Source: Actinomycetales bacterium
GTDB lineage: Bacteria; Actinomycetota; Actinomycetes; Actinomycetales; Microbacteriaceae
Assembly (NCBI GenBank): GCA_028868555.1
Contig: JAGWUG010000066.1
Coordinates: 1 to 5,762, forward strand
Direction: 5' to 3'
DNA length: 5,762 nt
Made by a program: the position numbers and the translations under genes. The notes beneath the pieces are model-generated. The model was given only the letters and a program-made list of their open reading frames with translations. It had not been told where the DNA came from and ran no database searches. This document shows, in pieces, positions 5,164 through 5,762 of the stretch (position 1 is its first letter; each line of letters starts with the position of its first letter).

Positions 5164-5762
5164 ATGAAGATTCTTCGCTACGAGTCAAATGGATTTGCCC
5201 ACCTGGGCGTATTCACTCACGGCATGGTCATGGACCTGCCAACTCGACTCAGCCTGCTGGAGGTGCTAAACCTGCCTCGCCCAGAGCGCGACCGCCTGGA
5301 GGGTCAGGTTGGCCGTTTCTTCAAGGCCCCGCTGGACAAGGTGAAGCTGCTGCCCCCCGTTGAGCCTCGCGTGGTTCGTGACTTCGTGAGCTTCCACGGC
5401 CACATCTCGGGCATGAAGAAGGCCGAGCCGGGCGATGGTTCGGTTCCAGCGGCTTGGTTCGAGTCTCCAGTTTCGCTGCTCATCAACCCTTACACCGTGA
5501 AGGCAAGCGGCGCCCCAATCCCGGTTCCACCGCTGACCAAGGCCATGGACTACGAGCTTGAGGTTGCGGTAATTCTGCGCAAGCCAGCCGTTGACGTGAC
5601 CCCGGAAGAAGCCAAGGACCTGATCGCCGGCTACTGCATTCTGAACGACTGGTCGGCACGCGACCTACAGAGTCGCGAGATGTCGGTGGGCCTCGGCCCA
5701 TCGAAGGGCAAGGACTTCGCCACCACTCTGGGCCCATGGATCACCACCCCGGACGAGCTGGA
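5164..5762 (+). CDS. Fumarylacetoacetase (FAH)-family hydrolase/isomerase (partial, 3' end missing)
   Basis: The first 199 codons of a FAH-superfamily enzyme. Members hydrolyse acylpyruvates, or isomerise, hydrate or decarboxylate hydroxy-dienedioates from aromatic ring cleavage, using a divalent metal. The N-terminal domain (1-62) begins MKILRYESNG; the catalytic domain follows. Residues matching FAH chemistry are visible: Asp73 and His80 (DFVSFHGH), metal ligands Glu131 and Glu133 (DYELEVAV) and Asp162 (LNDWSARD), and Lys183 with the GxGPSKGKDFATTLGP loop. All expected groups are intact in the part seen. AAGGA lies 5 nt before ATG 5164. Fourth gene of the rightward operon. With an extradiol dioxygenase upstream, the likeliest role is processing the ring-opened product (acylpyruvase or HpcE-like isomerase/hydratase); fumarylacetoacetate itself is less likely because no homogentisate genes are seen. 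Confidence 0.9.
   Translation, partial: MKILRYESNGFAHLGVFTHGMVMDLPTRLSLLEVLNLPRPERDRLEGQVGRFFKAPLDKVKLLPPVEPRVVRDFVSFHGHISGMKKAEPGDGSVPAAWFESPVSLLINPYTVKASGAPIPVPPLTKAMDYELEVAVILRKPAVDVTPEEAKDLIAGYCILNDWSARDLQSREMSVGLGPSKGKDFATTLGPWITTPDEL

Overview
The window is a compact catabolic gene cluster from a moderately GC-rich bacterium, most likely an actinobacterium. The grounds are strong G/C third-position codon bias, an RpiB-type protein with the Glu-base active site seen in mycobacterial RpiB, and a fumarylacetoacetase-family protein with a loop typical of actinobacterial homologues. Genus cannot be read from this sequence.

Layout: two gene groups diverge from a 174-bp control region (3093-3266). 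Leftward (minus strand) are a LysR-type regulator (3092-2178), a class A FAD-dependent aromatic hydroxylase (2063-939), and the start of an alpha/beta hydrolase of the 2,6-dihydroxypseudooxynicotine hydrolase/FrsA-like family (872 to beyond the left edge). Rightward (plus strand) are a type I extradiol ring-cleavage dioxygenase (3267-4205), a divergent RpiB-fold protein (4236-4769), a small antibiotic-biosynthesis-monooxygenase (ABM) domain protein (4811-5104), and a fumarylacetoacetase (FAH)-family enzyme running off the right edge (5164 on). Rightward gaps are 30, 41 and 59 bp and each gene has its own Shine-Dalgarno site, so these four look like one transcript. No stretch over 300 bp lacks a gene. 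I saw no tRNA, rRNA, CRISPR, IS element or phage gene.

How the genes may work together (inference): the hydroxylase makes a catechol-like diol, the extradiol enzyme opens the ring by meta cleavage, and the alpha/beta hydrolase and FAH-family enzyme cut or isomerise the resulting dienoate or acylpyruvate. The RpiB-fold and ABM proteins are not standard parts of known meta-cleavage pathways and are the most likely novel steps. The RpiB-fold protein keeps its catalytic Glu but appears to have lost the ring-opening His and two phosphate-binding Arg residues, so it probably does not act on ribose 5-phosphate. The real substrate of the pathway is not evident.

Regulation: short motifs (GGTATC/GATACC and ATAGCGTGA) recur in the divergent control region and in the spacer before the hydroxylase gene, which fits one LysR-type regulator controlling both arms.
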